The position numbers and the translations under genes are program-made. The notes below the pieces were generated by a model. It was not told the DNA's origin. It searched no databases and saw nothing but the letters and a program-made list of their open reading frames with translations. This document shows, piece by piece, positions 44,502 to 52,018 of a stretch of DNA of 52,018 bases. Within the stretch, counting starts at the first letter, position 1; every line of letters begins with the position of its first letter. This stretch comes from Candidatus Peribacterales bacterium (lineage in GTDB: Bacteria; Patescibacteriota; Gracilibacteria; Peribacterales; Peribacteraceae), in contig JAGVDM010000003.1 in assembly GCA_020058765.1 (NCBI GenBank), forward strand, positions 1 to 52,018, read 5' to 3'.

Positions 44502-45437
44502 TTACGCGAGGAAGCGCTTCTTTGCGCGGCCGTGCACCGCAGCGGAATAGCTGCCGATCAGTGTGACCACAAGGAATCCAAGCTCCATGCCCGATGCGGG
44601 CAGATGTGTAGGATCCGTGACCGTGTCAGTGATCGTAGGCTCAGGTTCCGGCGCAGGTGGCGTTGGCTCTACGGCAATCAGCGAACCAGTACCTTCTGTG
44701 CTCGATACGCTGCTGTCGGCACCCGTGTTGTTCCAGCGTTCCATCATCACACGATCCATGCGCTCCTTGAGTGCTCTGAGCGATGCGCGCCAGCGCTCTT
44801 CCTGTGGATCATCCGAAGGATCCAGGTTTGTATCTTCGGAAATCGACGAGCTTACAGCATTGCCAGCAATAAGGTCAGATGGTGCAGACGATACGGAGCC
44901 GCTACCCCACTGTGGGAGCAACGCCAGCACATCGCCACGGTGCGCGTTTACGAATGCCGTTACACGAGCAGGAAGATCGATCCCCTGCTGCTCGGTAACG
45001 AGGGCGCCCGTAGCAAACGGCACAAAGAGCAACGCGAGCAGAAGAATGCGCACCACTCGCTGCCGGATTACCTGCAAACAGAATACGAGAAGCAGGAAGA
45101 ACCCCAGCACCACGAGAGGCAGTGTCCACCCCCAGGCGTACCAAGCTGCAAAGATGGCAAGATCTGGGAAGAACATGGCTCCACCCTGCAGCACGAACCA
45201 CAGCAGCAGCATGCCCGCAGGGAACCAGTGCAATCGACGGAACGTGTTGTCCGCACGGTTGCGGCGCAACATACCAGAAAGAAGCATGGGGTAGAGCACA
45301 GCAACGATCATCGCCACCACCCAGGGCACAATGCCGCTCGGGAGGGGTGGCAATACAGCACACGTAATACCCGCGAGAGCGATTGCAAAGCCGAGGAGAA
45401 AGACGAGGCGCGTTTCTTGCGCGTGTTTAAGTGGCAT
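44502..45437 (-). CDS. Membrane protein with exposed C-terminal region and LPASG anchor motif
   Basis: 311 residues. Four or five N-terminal membrane helices (LVFLLGFAIALAGITCAVL, VPWVVAMIVAVLYPMLL, WFPAGMLLLWFVLQGG, LPLVVLGFFLLLVFCLQVI, ILLLALLFVPFATGALV) are followed by an outward-facing region of about 125 residues rich in Ser, Asp and Pro, then LPASG at 279-283, a hydrophobic helix and GRAKKRFLA. A sortase-type tail on a polytopic protein is unusual; processing would release or re-attach only the tail. Function unknown. A leaderless promoter precedes it. Confidence 0.72.
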   Translation of the reverse strand: MPLKHAQETRLVFLLGFAIALAGITCAVLPPLPSGIVPWVVAMIVAVLYPMLLSGMLRRNRADNTFRRLHWFPAGMLLLWFVLQGGAMFFPDLAIFAAWYAWGWTLPLVVLGFFLLLVFCLQVIRQRVVRILLLALLFVPFATGALVTEQQGIDLPARVTAFVNAHRGDVLALLPQWGSGSVSSAPSDLIAGNAVSSSISEDTNLDPSDDPQEERWRASLRALKERMDRVMMERWNNTGADSSVSSTEGTGSLIAVEPTPPAPEPEPTITDTVTDPTHLPASGMELGFLVVTLIGSYSAAVHGRAKKRFLA

Positions 45438-45445
45438 AGGAGGGA

Positions 45446-45475
45446 GTATTATTCCCCCATTTGCATTGGAGTCAA
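45446..45475 (-). promoter_or_regulatory. sigma70 promoter, leaderless start
   Basis: On the - strand TTGACT (45475-45470), an 18-nt spacer and TAATAC (45451-45446), then 8 nt to the ATG at 45437. Confidence 0.6.
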
Positions 45476-45508
45476 CTCATTCCCTGATAATCGAATGTAC
45501 AGCAGGGA

Positions 45509-46420
45509 TTACAACCACCGACGACGGATGAAATAGGCAATCATCGAGAAGATGAGCAGACCCATTCCTGCCACAATACCAATGAATACAAAGGGATGTT
45601 CCTGCATGGGCAGCTCCACGTTCATCCCATAGAGACCTGTGATCACTGTGAGCGGGAGCATAGTGACCGAGAACACGGTGAGAATGCGAATGACCTCATT
45701 GGTTTTGTGGCTCAACCACGATTCGTGCGTGCTCTGGAGCGAGTCACTCATTTCCTTGGCGGTCTCCAGCAATGACCATTGTCGTTCAACGGCATCCAGA
45801 ATGTCATCGAAGTAGAGTGCCAGATCATCGGACACGAATTTCTTGTTCTTGTGCTCCAGTGCGGCAATGAGCGTGCGTTGTGGGAGCAAGATGCTGCGCA
45901 TGGTGATGATGTTACGCTTGAGCAACATGATGTCTTTGAGCAGGTCAACTTCGTCCTCGCTCTCAAAGAGTTCATCTTCCATGCGTCTGAGCTGTTTGGT
46001 GATGGTATCCACGAGCGGGAACACATCTTCAAAGAAGTGCTGCATCAGCTCATAGAGGAAGAACCCCGTACCATGTTCCATGTACTCATGGCGCTTTACC
46101 TTGGAGGCCTTCAGATCATTCCAGAGGGAATCGAGAATGGGGATCTTGCCTTCGTGCAATGTGACAATGAAGTTCTGCCCAAGGAAGATGTTCACCTCTT
46201 CTTTGAGAATGCGACGTGTCGTGCGGCTCAAATACGGAATGTGGAACACGATGAAAAGGTACTCATCGTATTCCTCTACTTTCGGTCGCTCGTGTTCGCT
46301 CAAGCAGTCCTCAATATCGAGCTCATGGAAATTGTACCGCTTTTGCAGTTTCACAAGCTCGTTCTCTGTTGGGCTCGGATCATCGTGCCAGGTGATGTTC
46401 TTGTACGTGAGTGTACGCAT
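45509..46420 (-). CDS. corA: CorA-family divalent cation transporter
   Basis: 303 residues from ATG 46420 (MRTLTYKNITWHDDPSPTE). An acidic cytoplasmic N-terminal domain with long helices leads to two C-terminal membrane helices, with the selectivity motif YGMN (GLYGMNVELP) between them and a basic end (RRRWL). It forms pentameric Mg2+ (or Co2+/Ni2+) channels. Starts up to 46474 are possible but add no family sequence. Confidence 0.94.
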   Translation of the reverse strand: MRTLTYKNITWHDDPSPTENELVKLQKRYNFHELDIEDCLSEHERPKVEEYDEYLFIVFHIPYLSRTTRRILKEEVNIFLGQNFIVTLHEGKIPILDSLWNDLKASKVKRHEYMEHGTGFFLYELMQHFFEDVFPLVDTITKQLRRMEDELFESEDEVDLLKDIMLLKRNIITMRSILLPQRTLIAALEHKNKKFVSDDLALYFDDILDAVERQWSLLETAKEMSDSLQSTHESWLSHKTNEVIRILTVFSVTMLPLTVITGLYGMNVELPMQEHPFVFIGIVAGMGLLIFSMIAYFIRRRWL

Positions 46421-46539
46421 GATGCAACGAATGAGCGGCGGGCACGTGCGAACCACATCGCCGTCGCGCACCATTCAAGACGCATCAAGCAAGCGGCGCA
46501 AGAGAAAGCGCTCGCCCGATGGCACAGATGACGCGCGAT

Positions 46540-46956
46540 CTATCGTCGCTTCTTGCCAGGCAAGTACTTGCTGCGTGGGTCCTCACTGCGCTGCATTGGC
46601 AGCACTTCGTAATGACGTGCTCTGTAGATGCGCACTTGAAGCAAGCAATACAATGCGAGCGCAACAATCCAGATAACCCACCAAAAACGCATGGAGATGT
46701 ACCCGATTTCCTCAATGCGTGCGAAGACGAGGAAGAGGCCAATGAGACCAAACCAAAAGCTGGCACTCGACCATGACTTACTCAATTTGCGCGTAACGCT
46801 GTTCTGCAACTTGTTGCGCCAACGACGAATAGCAAATGATGCCACAAGCATCACAGCACACACGATGAGCAGAGCCAACGCCTTGGGGCTCGTGAATGCG
46901 GCATTGCCCGGGTTGGGATAGAACAGATACGTGAGCGGATCGGAGAGGAGCGTCAT
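46540..46956 (-). CDS. Small membrane protein of unknown function
   Basis: 138 residues with three hydrophobic helices (ALALLIVCAVMLVASFAI, SFWFGLIGLFLVFA, FWWVIWIVALALYCLL) and a conserved-looking basic end SKYLPGKKRR. Both neighbours are membrane proteins on the same strand (19 nt from the next). Not recognised. Confidence 0.72.
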   Translation of the reverse strand: MTLLSDPLTYLFYPNPGNAAFTSPKALALLIVCAVMLVASFAIRRWRNKLQNSVTRKLSKSWSSASFWFGLIGLFLVFARIEEIGYISMRFWWVIWIVALALYCLLQVRIYRARHYEVLPMQRSEDPRSKYLPGKKRR

Positions 46957-46974
46957 ACGGAGAGGGAGAAATGC

Positions 46975-47355
46975 TTACTTCTTCTTTGTAGGCTTCTTGT
47001 CTTCCTGCGCCTTGGTAGGCTTGGCAGGAGATTGTGCAGGTTTTGCAGTGAGTTTTGCAACCAGCATGGCGACGTTCTTTTCGAGCTCGCGTTCCTTGAT
47101 CGTTCGAGCAGGGCGAATGAGCAGGTACACAAAGAAACCGACGACCGGTAGCGCCGCCACTAGCACGATGCTCACGAACATGTAGAAAAAGGAATTCGTG
47201 CGAAGCAGAATGTCTCGTGTAGTGAAGAACACAAGGAAGATGACGATTACACCAATGAGCAACATCCCCGCCTGCAGCAAGCGGAGTAACGGATCATCCG
47301 CTAAAAAGAGTAACCATGGTTCAAAGAGAGACTGGAGAGCGGGCGGAAGCGGCAT
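46975..47355 (-). CDS. Small membrane protein with Lys/Pro-rich tail
   Basis: 126 residues. Two clear hydrophobic helices (AGMLLIGVIVIFLVFF, FYMFVSIVLVAALPVVGFFVYLL), then a cytoplasmic tail rich in Lys, Pro and Ala (AKPAQSPAKPTKAQEDKKPTKKK). It lies 3 nt after the lgt-like gene and is therefore co-transcribed. Not recognised. Confidence 0.72.
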   Translation of the reverse strand: MPLPPALQSLFEPWLLFLADDPLLRLLQAGMLLIGVIVIFLVFFTTRDILLRTNSFFYMFVSIVLVAALPVVGFFVYLLIRPARTIKERELEKNVAMLVAKLTAKPAQSPAKPTKAQEDKKPTKKK

Positions 47356-47358
47356 AGG

Positions 47359-48282
47359 TTAGAGGTGAGGATATTTGCGACGATGGACGATAACGTACAC
47401 TACGGTCGCGAGTAACGCGAGCACAGCGAGGAACTGACTGAATCGCAGCTCAAAACTGGGGAGTGCAAGCCACGAACGCACAATCACATATCCTGTAACA
47501 CAGAGGAACAGGAAGCCTTCGTATATGTACATTTGCATGTGTGAGAGCCGGAGCTCAACAACAGCAAAGAGCCCCAAGCTCACGAAGAGCAAGAGCAGAA
47601 TAACGAAGTCGAGCTGTGTGGCGAACACGGGAATGCTGAAGTCACCACGAAGGTATTCAAAGAAGAACGTCACAATCGACGCGAGCACAATGCCTGCAAG
47701 TGTTTCTGATCCAGCACGCTTCGCATTTTTGCGGATGATGAGCAGAAGGAATGTAAGTGCGAAGAAGAAGATGGCATAAAAGAGCTGCACGGGCTGCACT
47801 GGCACAACGTAGCGCACGTGCATCGCCTCGTACGTCACACCCCAAAAGAAGTCCGTTGGCCGACCGTACGCCTGGCCAGACGCGAACTTCCCAAGCCAAT
47901 CGAATGCGAGGCCGAGTGATGCAGCAGGGAGAATGACATCCAGCCACTGCAGAAACGTGGTGCGATGACTGCGAGTGAGCAGGTGCAGCAGTACGCCAAT
48001 ACCGATCACTCCGCCAAGGAAGCTGAATCCCCCATCCCAGAGCACGAAGAGCCGCAGTGGATCACGCATGTACACGCGGTACTGCCCGAGCACAGCAAAG
48101 AGCCGGGCACCGAGGAGAAACGCACCCAGGTACCACCAACCGCGCTCGCGGAAATGATCAAGCGACAAGCGCGCACTTTTGGAGAGGCGCAGGAAGAATT
48201 CAAACGAGAGCCAGACCCCAATGAGCAGGAACACTGCCCGGGTCCAGATGAGCATGGGACCGACGGAGAAAGCTTCAAACAT
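47359..48282 (-). CDS. lgt: Lgt-like prolipoprotein diacylglyceryl transferase, diverged
   Basis: 307 residues, with seven or more membrane helices. The Lgt frame is visible: WDGGFSFLGGVIG (usual GGxSFHGG), LGKFASGQAYGRPTDFFWGVTY (usual GRxGNFINGExxGRPT) and PVQPVQLFYAIFF (usual RHPxQLYE). Several normally conserved residues differ: His in SFHGG is Leu, GNFINGE is GKFASGQ, and HPxQLYE is QPVQLFY. Either the enzyme has an altered active site or it has another role in lipid modification. I see no obvious lipoprotein signal in the window. Promoter TGCTACGCT, 8 nt before the ATG. Confidence 0.75.
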   Translation of the reverse strand: MFEAFSVGPMLIWTRAVFLLIGVWLSFEFFLRLSKSARLSLDHFRERGWWYLGAFLLGARLFAVLGQYRVYMRDPLRLFVLWDGGFSFLGGVIGIGVLLHLLTRSHRTTFLQWLDVILPAASLGLAFDWLGKFASGQAYGRPTDFFWGVTYEAMHVRYVVPVQPVQLFYAIFFFALTFLLLIIRKNAKRAGSETLAGIVLASIVTFFFEYLRGDFSIPVFATQLDFVILLLLFVSLGLFAVVELRLSHMQMYIYEGFLFLCVTGYVIVRSWLALPSFELRFSQFLAVLALLATVVYVIVHRRKYPHL

Positions 48283-48290
48283 CGCGGGTC

Positions 48291-48299
48291 AGCGTAGCA
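48291..48299 (-). promoter_or_regulatory. Extended -10 promoter of lgt, leaderless
   Basis: TGCTACGCT on the - strand, then 8 nt to ATG 48282. Weak -35. Confidence 0.5.
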
Positions 48300-48346
48300 G
48301 AATGGAGAACGAATCGGTACTCGGTACAGCGGGGAAAAGAGAGGTA

Positions 48347-48367
48347 TTGAACAATAGTATTGTTCAA
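48347..48367 (-). terminator. Hairpin downstream of thrS
   Basis: TTGAACAATA, one central base, TATTGTTCAA: a 10-bp perfect inverted repeat, 14 nt after the thrS stop. On the - strand it is followed by TACCTCTCTTTT, a loose U-rich tract; on the + strand by AATTTTATCTC. Probably a modest terminator separating thrS from lgt. Confidence 0.55.
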
Positions 48368-48381
48368 ATTTTATCTCTTCT

Positions 48382-50187
48382 TTAAAAGGAAGAATGGAGT
48401 TTCCTCTCCTGAATATCGGCAACGGTCTTCTGGGTGAATTCCGCAAGCGGAATCGTCACCTGCGCTTTTGTGTGCACGTTGCGCAGTGCAACAGACTGGC
48501 TCTCCACTTCTTTATCACCAAGCACGAGGAGGTACGGAATGCGCATGCGTTCACCTTCGCGCACACGTTTGCCAAGCGATTCGCCTGGATCCATATACTC
48601 CGCACGCACTCCCGCAGAGAGCAACCCATCGAGTACTGTCTTGGCATATCCTTCGTGCGCTCCGGCAACCGGAATGACGGCAACCTGCACGGGCGCGAGC
48701 CACAGCGGGAAGTGCCCCGCAAAGTGCTCAATAAGGAACCCAATGAAGCGCTCGTGCGTGCCGAGCGGCGCACGGTGAATGCAGAGCGGCACTTGCTGAC
48801 TGCCGTCTGCAGCAACATAGGAGAGGCCTACCTTGCCTGGCACATCGAAGTCGACTTGGTTCGTTGCAAGCGTGAACTCTCGGCCAATGGCGCTCCACAC
48901 TTCTACATCGATCTTGGGGCCGTAGAACGCAGCCTCATTTGGTACTTCAACGAATTCACACTTCGCCTTCTGCATCACTTTGCGCACCATGTCTTCTGTC
49001 TTCAGCCACAGCTCCGGTGCGTTCACGTACTTCTTGCCGAGTTCGGCAGGGTCATGGAGCGACAGGCGCATCACATATTTCTCAACACCAAACAGCTCGA
49101 AGTACTTGAGGTACAAATTGATCACAGCCATGAACTCACTTTCGAACTGTTCCTCGGTGCAGTAAATATGCGCATCGTTCATGGTGAGCGAGCGCACGCG
49201 CATAAGCCCAAAGAGCGCGCCGCTATCTTCGAATCGGTAGCAGTGGCCATACTCTGCAAGCCGCAGTGGGAGATCACGATAGCTGCGTGGCTGGCACGCA
49301 AAAATCTCGTGGTGATGCGGGCAGTTCATCGGCTTGAGGTAGTACTCCTCTTCCTCGCCATCGAGCTGCATGGGCGGGAACATGGACGTCTTGTAGTGCG
49401 CGAGGTGACCGGTGCGGGCGTACAGCTTGCCCTTGGCAATATGCGGCGTGCGCACGCGTTTGTACCCACCTTGTGCCTCCAGTTCGTTGGCGAGTGTTTC
49501 CAGCGCATCGGCAATGATGGTGCCGCGGGGTGTCCAGAGCGGTAACCCGGCACCCACCATTTCGCTAAAGGTAAACAGATCCATTTCTTTGCCGAGCTTG
49601 CGGTGATCACGGCGCTTGGCTTCTTCCAACATGTGCATGTGCGCGTCGAGCTCCTCTTTGGATGGGAACACTGCAACGTAGATACGCGTGAGCTGCGGCT
49701 TGTTCTCATCGCCGCGCCAATAGGCGCCGGCAAGGCTCGTAATCTTGAATCCATCGGCGGGGATATCTTTCAAATTCTCCACGTGCCCGCCACGGCACAA
49801 GTCCACGAACGTCTCTACGCCCTTGGCGGTAACGTTGCGGTAATGGGTCACCTGCGTCTCCCCTTTCGTACTCAAGTCTTCCACGAGTTCCACTTTGAAC
49901 GGCTGCTTGCGCTCTTTCCAAAAGGCGACCGCATCGGCAATGGAGAGCGCTTCGGATTCGAACGTCTGGTGCTGCTTCACGATCGCACGCATTTCCTTTT
50001 CGAGTTTCGGGAGCTCCGCATCGGTAATGGGCTGCGGGAAACGGATGTCGTAGTAGCAGCCGAAATCGATCGGTGGACCGATGGCGAGCTCCGCGCCGGG
50101 GTAGAGCTTGAGTACCGCCTGCGCAAGCACGTGCGCGGTGGAGTGACGCAGTTTTTCGAGATCGGTCATGGGGGCGATATCGGCCAT
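48382..50187 (-). CDS. thrS: Threonine--tRNA ligase without TGS domain
   Basis: 601 residues from ATG 50187, which lies 7 nt after an extended -10 box; ATG 50169 is an alternative. The protein begins at the editing domain (DLEKLRHSTAHVLAQAV with HxxxH, and later VDLCRGGH), so the N-terminal TGS domain of about 60 residues is absent. Catalytic class II core: MFPPMQLDGEEEEYYLKPMNCPHH (zinc Cys), YRFEDSGALFGLMRVRSLTMNDAHIY, and IHRAPLGTHERFIGFLIEH. The C-terminal anticodon domain follows. It charges tRNA-Thr. Confidence 0.96.
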   Translation of the reverse strand: MADIAPMTDLEKLRHSTAHVLAQAVLKLYPGAELAIGPPIDFGCYYDIRFPQPITDAELPKLEKEMRAIVKQHQTFESEALSIADAVAFWKERKQPFKVELVEDLSTKGETQVTHYRNVTAKGVETFVDLCRGGHVENLKDIPADGFKITSLAGAYWRGDENKPQLTRIYVAVFPSKEELDAHMHMLEEAKRRDHRKLGKEMDLFTFSEMVGAGLPLWTPRGTIIADALETLANELEAQGGYKRVRTPHIAKGKLYARTGHLAHYKTSMFPPMQLDGEEEEYYLKPMNCPHHHEIFACQPRSYRDLPLRLAEYGHCYRFEDSGALFGLMRVRSLTMNDAHIYCTEEQFESEFMAVINLYLKYFELFGVEKYVMRLSLHDPAELGKKYVNAPELWLKTEDMVRKVMQKAKCEFVEVPNEAAFYGPKIDVEVWSAIGREFTLATNQVDFDVPGKVGLSYVAADGSQQVPLCIHRAPLGTHERFIGFLIEHFAGHFPLWLAPVQVAVIPVAGAHEGYAKTVLDGLLSAGVRAEYMDPGESLGKRVREGERMRIPYLLVLGDKEVESQSVALRNVHTKAQVTIPLAEFTQKTVADIQERKLHSSF

Positions 50188-50194
50188 CAAGCTC

Positions 50195-50203
50195 AGCGTA
50201 TCA
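50195..50203 (-). promoter_or_regulatory. Extended -10 promoter of thrS, leaderless
   Basis: TGATACGCT on the - strand, then 7 nt to the thrS ATG at 50187. It lies in the 94-nt gap after dnaA. Confidence 0.5.
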
Positions 50204-50281
50204 GGAGAGCGGAAATTCCGAAACGTCGAAGTACACGGAAATACGCACATGACCCCAGCAGCGCTGCGCGCCGGAAGCAGT

Positions 50282-51763
50282 CTATCGACCGAGCCCCAAT
50301 TCCTGCTCGATTGCGCGTACTTCGCGCAGTAGTTGCGGATCATCCTGCATCTTCGTTTCGATCTTCGTAACCGCATTCATCACCGTGGTGTGATCGCGAC
50401 CAGAGAAAATTTCACCAATGCGCACAAAGCTCATACGCAGGTATGCCTTGCCCACGAACATGGCAATCTGCCGCGGCACCAGGATCTCGCGAACGCGCGA
50501 CGCACCGAGCATGTCATTCACCGACACGGAGTAATAGCGGCTCACGGATTCCAATACATCTTGGAATGTGGGAGCGCGGCGTGTTTGCACTTGGAATCCG
50601 ACAGACTCCTCTTCTTCGTACGGATCTTTGTTCAACTTGCGCATGATCTCGGCGATGCTCTTTACCGTAGGCATGCGCTGCTCCAGTTCGTAGAGCGCGA
50701 ACGCCTGCATGAGAATGCCCTCCAGTTCGCGAACATTGCGAGTGACGTGCTGTGCAATGAACTGCAGCACGGCAGGATCGATGAACATCTCATACTCCTT
50801 GGCCTTCTCACTAATGATCGCAAGGCGTGTTTCATAGTCTGGAACAGACACGTCGGCGATCATGCCGCGTTCAAAGCGAGACGTGAGGCGATCCTCCAGT
50901 TGCAGCTCCTGCGGTGGGCGGTCTGCCGACAGGATGATTTGCTTTCGTTCTTCGTACAGAGAATTGAACGTGTGGAAGAACTCTTCTTGTGTGCGCTCCT
51001 TGTTTGCAAGGAACTGTACGTCGTCAATGATGAGCACATCCACCGATCGGTAGCGGCGACGCAACTGATCCATTTTTTGCGAGCGAATGGCTTCCACCAC
51101 CTGATTCGTGAAGTCTTCGGTAGTGGTGTACACCACAGCGGCACGCGGCATATGCCGCAGAATGGCATTGCCCGTGGCTTGTAGCAGATGGGTTTTGCCG
51201 AGACCCACATCACCGTAAATGAACAGCGGGTTGTATTTGCCACCCGGCGCGCCGGCCACGGCCTGACACGCAGCATTCGCAAGACGTGAGTGCGATCCTA
51301 CGACGAAATTCTCCAGCGTGTACTTGGGATTGAGGATCTTACTCACGATGCCTTCTGCCATCTTCACCTCTTGCTTGCCTGGAAGTTTGCGACGCTTTTT
51401 TTCGGGGAAATGTTCTAGGATATCCACAGCACGTTCGCGGTTATCTTTGAGCGTTCCATCCACTTTGTAGACGACATTTTCAATAGTGGAATCACATATT
51501 CTGGCGGCATCCAGTGTGGTGTTGCGGTAGTTCTGCAGGTGCCAATCGAGTGCCATGGGGATCGGCAACCCGATCACAATGGTTGCCCCTTCGCGTGTGA
51601 GTAGTGCTGTATCGCGAAACCACGTAATGAACTGACTGCGCTGCAATTTTGGTTCGAGCTCACGCAGAATCGCGAGCCACAACTCCGACATACCCGTAAC
51701 GGGGACTGCGGGATCTTCGCGCGCCGGTGCATCGATAACGCTAGAAGAGGCGGAGGATGTCAT
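50282..51763 (-). CDS. dnaA: Chromosomal replication initiator protein DnaA
   Basis: 493 residues from ATG 51763; ATG 51691 (MSELWLAILRELEPKL) fits the usual family N-terminus and is a good alternative. Domain I at the N-terminus; AAA+ domain with Walker A GDVGLGKTHLLQ, Walker B VDVLIIDDVQFL and the Arg-finger region SRFERGMIADV; domain IV with the signature GRDHTTVMNAVTKIE. It unwinds the origin. No dnaN follows, and I see no cluster of DnaA boxes, so this is not a classic oriC. The start overlaps the 3' end of the protease gene by 23 nt. Confidence 0.97.
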   Translation of the reverse strand: MTSSASSSVIDAPAREDPAVPVTGMSELWLAILRELEPKLQRSQFITWFRDTALLTREGATIVIGLPIPMALDWHLQNYRNTTLDAARICDSTIENVVYKVDGTLKDNRERAVDILEHFPEKKRRKLPGKQEVKMAEGIVSKILNPKYTLENFVVGSHSRLANAACQAVAGAPGGKYNPLFIYGDVGLGKTHLLQATGNAILRHMPRAAVVYTTTEDFTNQVVEAIRSQKMDQLRRRYRSVDVLIIDDVQFLANKERTQEEFFHTFNSLYEERKQIILSADRPPQELQLEDRLTSRFERGMIADVSVPDYETRLAIISEKAKEYEMFIDPAVLQFIAQHVTRNVRELEGILMQAFALYELEQRMPTVKSIAEIMRKLNKDPYEEEESVGFQVQTRRAPTFQDVLESVSRYYSVSVNDMLGASRVREILVPRQIAMFVGKAYLRMSFVRIGEIFSGRDHTTVMNAVTKIETKMQDDPQLLREVRAIEQELGLGR

Positions 51764-52018
51764 GGTAGGTAATCAAGACGAGTAGAATCAGCAAGAACAC
51801 AAACCCCACGCCGTTGGTAACCACTTCAAACTTGCGATTGACCGGTTTGCGCTGGATGAACTCCACAAGCACAAAGAGCAAACGCCCACCATCGAGTGCT
51901 GGGAGCGGCAAAATATTGAGCGCTGCAAGGCTCAAGCTGAGCAGTGCCACCAAACGGAAGTACGCACCAAAGCCTTCTTGCACAGTGGTATGCGTGTACT
52001 GCGCAATACCCACAATGC
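51741..52018 (-). CDS. rseP: Site-2 (M50) zinc metalloprotease, RseP-like, C-terminal part only
   Basis: The open frame continues past the right edge, so about 92 C-terminal residues are visible. The diagnostic stretch LAALNILPLPALDGGRLLFVLVEFI contains the NxxPxPxLDGG motif with the third zinc ligand Asp. It is followed by RKPVNRKFEVVTNGVGFVFLLILLV and the last helix. The HExxH motif and PDZ domain lie outside the window. A membrane protease that cuts within or next to membrane helices, for example anti-sigma factors or leftover signal peptides. Confidence 0.88.
   Translation of the reverse strand, partial: IVGIAQYTHTTVQEGFGAYFRLVALLSLSLAALNILPLPALDGGRLLFVLVEFIQRKPVNRKFEVVTNGVGFVFLLILLVLITYHDILRLF

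Noticed and set aside
48347-48367. A further operator of the 35.6-kb regulator (TTGAACA/TGTTCAA arms)
   Set aside because: The half-sites are in the opposite orientation to TGTTCA-N7-TGAACA, and the position right after thrS fits a terminator-like hairpin better.
51415-51425. TATCCACA, resembling part of a DnaA box
   Set aside because: A single partial match inside the dnaA coding sequence; no cluster around it, so not an origin.

Overview
The window looks like a chromosome segment of a Candidate Phyla Radiation (Patescibacteria) bacterium, most plausibly of the Peregrinibacteria/Peribacteria type. That placement is an inference from gene content: very large surface proteins, many small membrane proteins of unknown function, dense packing with 4-nt gene overlaps, and a bare set of translation and cell-wall genes. 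TGA acts as a normal stop (for example nusG), which argues against the UGA-recoding Gracilibacteria/Absconditabacteria. None of the roughly 35 genes has a convincing Shine-Dalgarno sequence. Start codons are preceded by pyrimidine-rich stretches, or sit 6-8 nt after a good -10 box, as expected for leaderless mRNAs.

Layout. 1-9.1 kb: two secreted repeat proteins on the + strand. The first is cut by the left edge and carries DUF11-like domains plus 17 Asp-rich calcium-type repeats. Both end in an LPxxG motif, a membrane segment and a basic tail. 9.1-12.7 kb: pth, a small membrane protein and a PH-domain protein on the - strand, then lepB and the secE-nusG-orf-acyP cluster on the + strand. 12.7-20.6 kb: murJ, purL, a small LPPTG protein, an SLH-domain protein, murC and a divIC-like gene. 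20.6-21.0 kb: initiator tRNA-Met followed by a GIY-YIG nuclease ORF and a second, broken copy of the tRNA 3' half. 21.0-24.5 kb: rpmA, an unknown gene, thpR and lepA. 24.5-33.5 kb: an unknown cluster with a 2,247-residue protein and three smaller partners. 33.5-39.0 kb: a CsaB-like pyruvyl transferase, rplS, a winged-helix regulator with an apparent divergent operator region, a VirB6/TrbL-like membrane protein and its partner. 39.0-44.5 kb: infB, nrnA, tRNA-Pro and eno. 44.5-52.0 kb: an LPASG membrane protein, corA, two small membrane proteins, a diverged lgt, thrS, dnaA and the C-terminal part of an RseP-like protease.

The recurring theme is the cell envelope. MurC, MurJ and DivIC belong to peptidoglycan synthesis and division. 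Four proteins carry sortase-like tails. One protein has SLH domains, and a CsaB-like enzyme could make the pyruvylated wall polymer that SLH domains bind. LepB would process the signal peptides. No sortase is present in the window. The most novel-looking items are the tRNA-fMet/GIY-YIG duplication, the giant-protein cluster, the divergent operator at 35.6-35.7 kb, and the absence of Shine-Dalgarno sites with apparent leaderless promoters.
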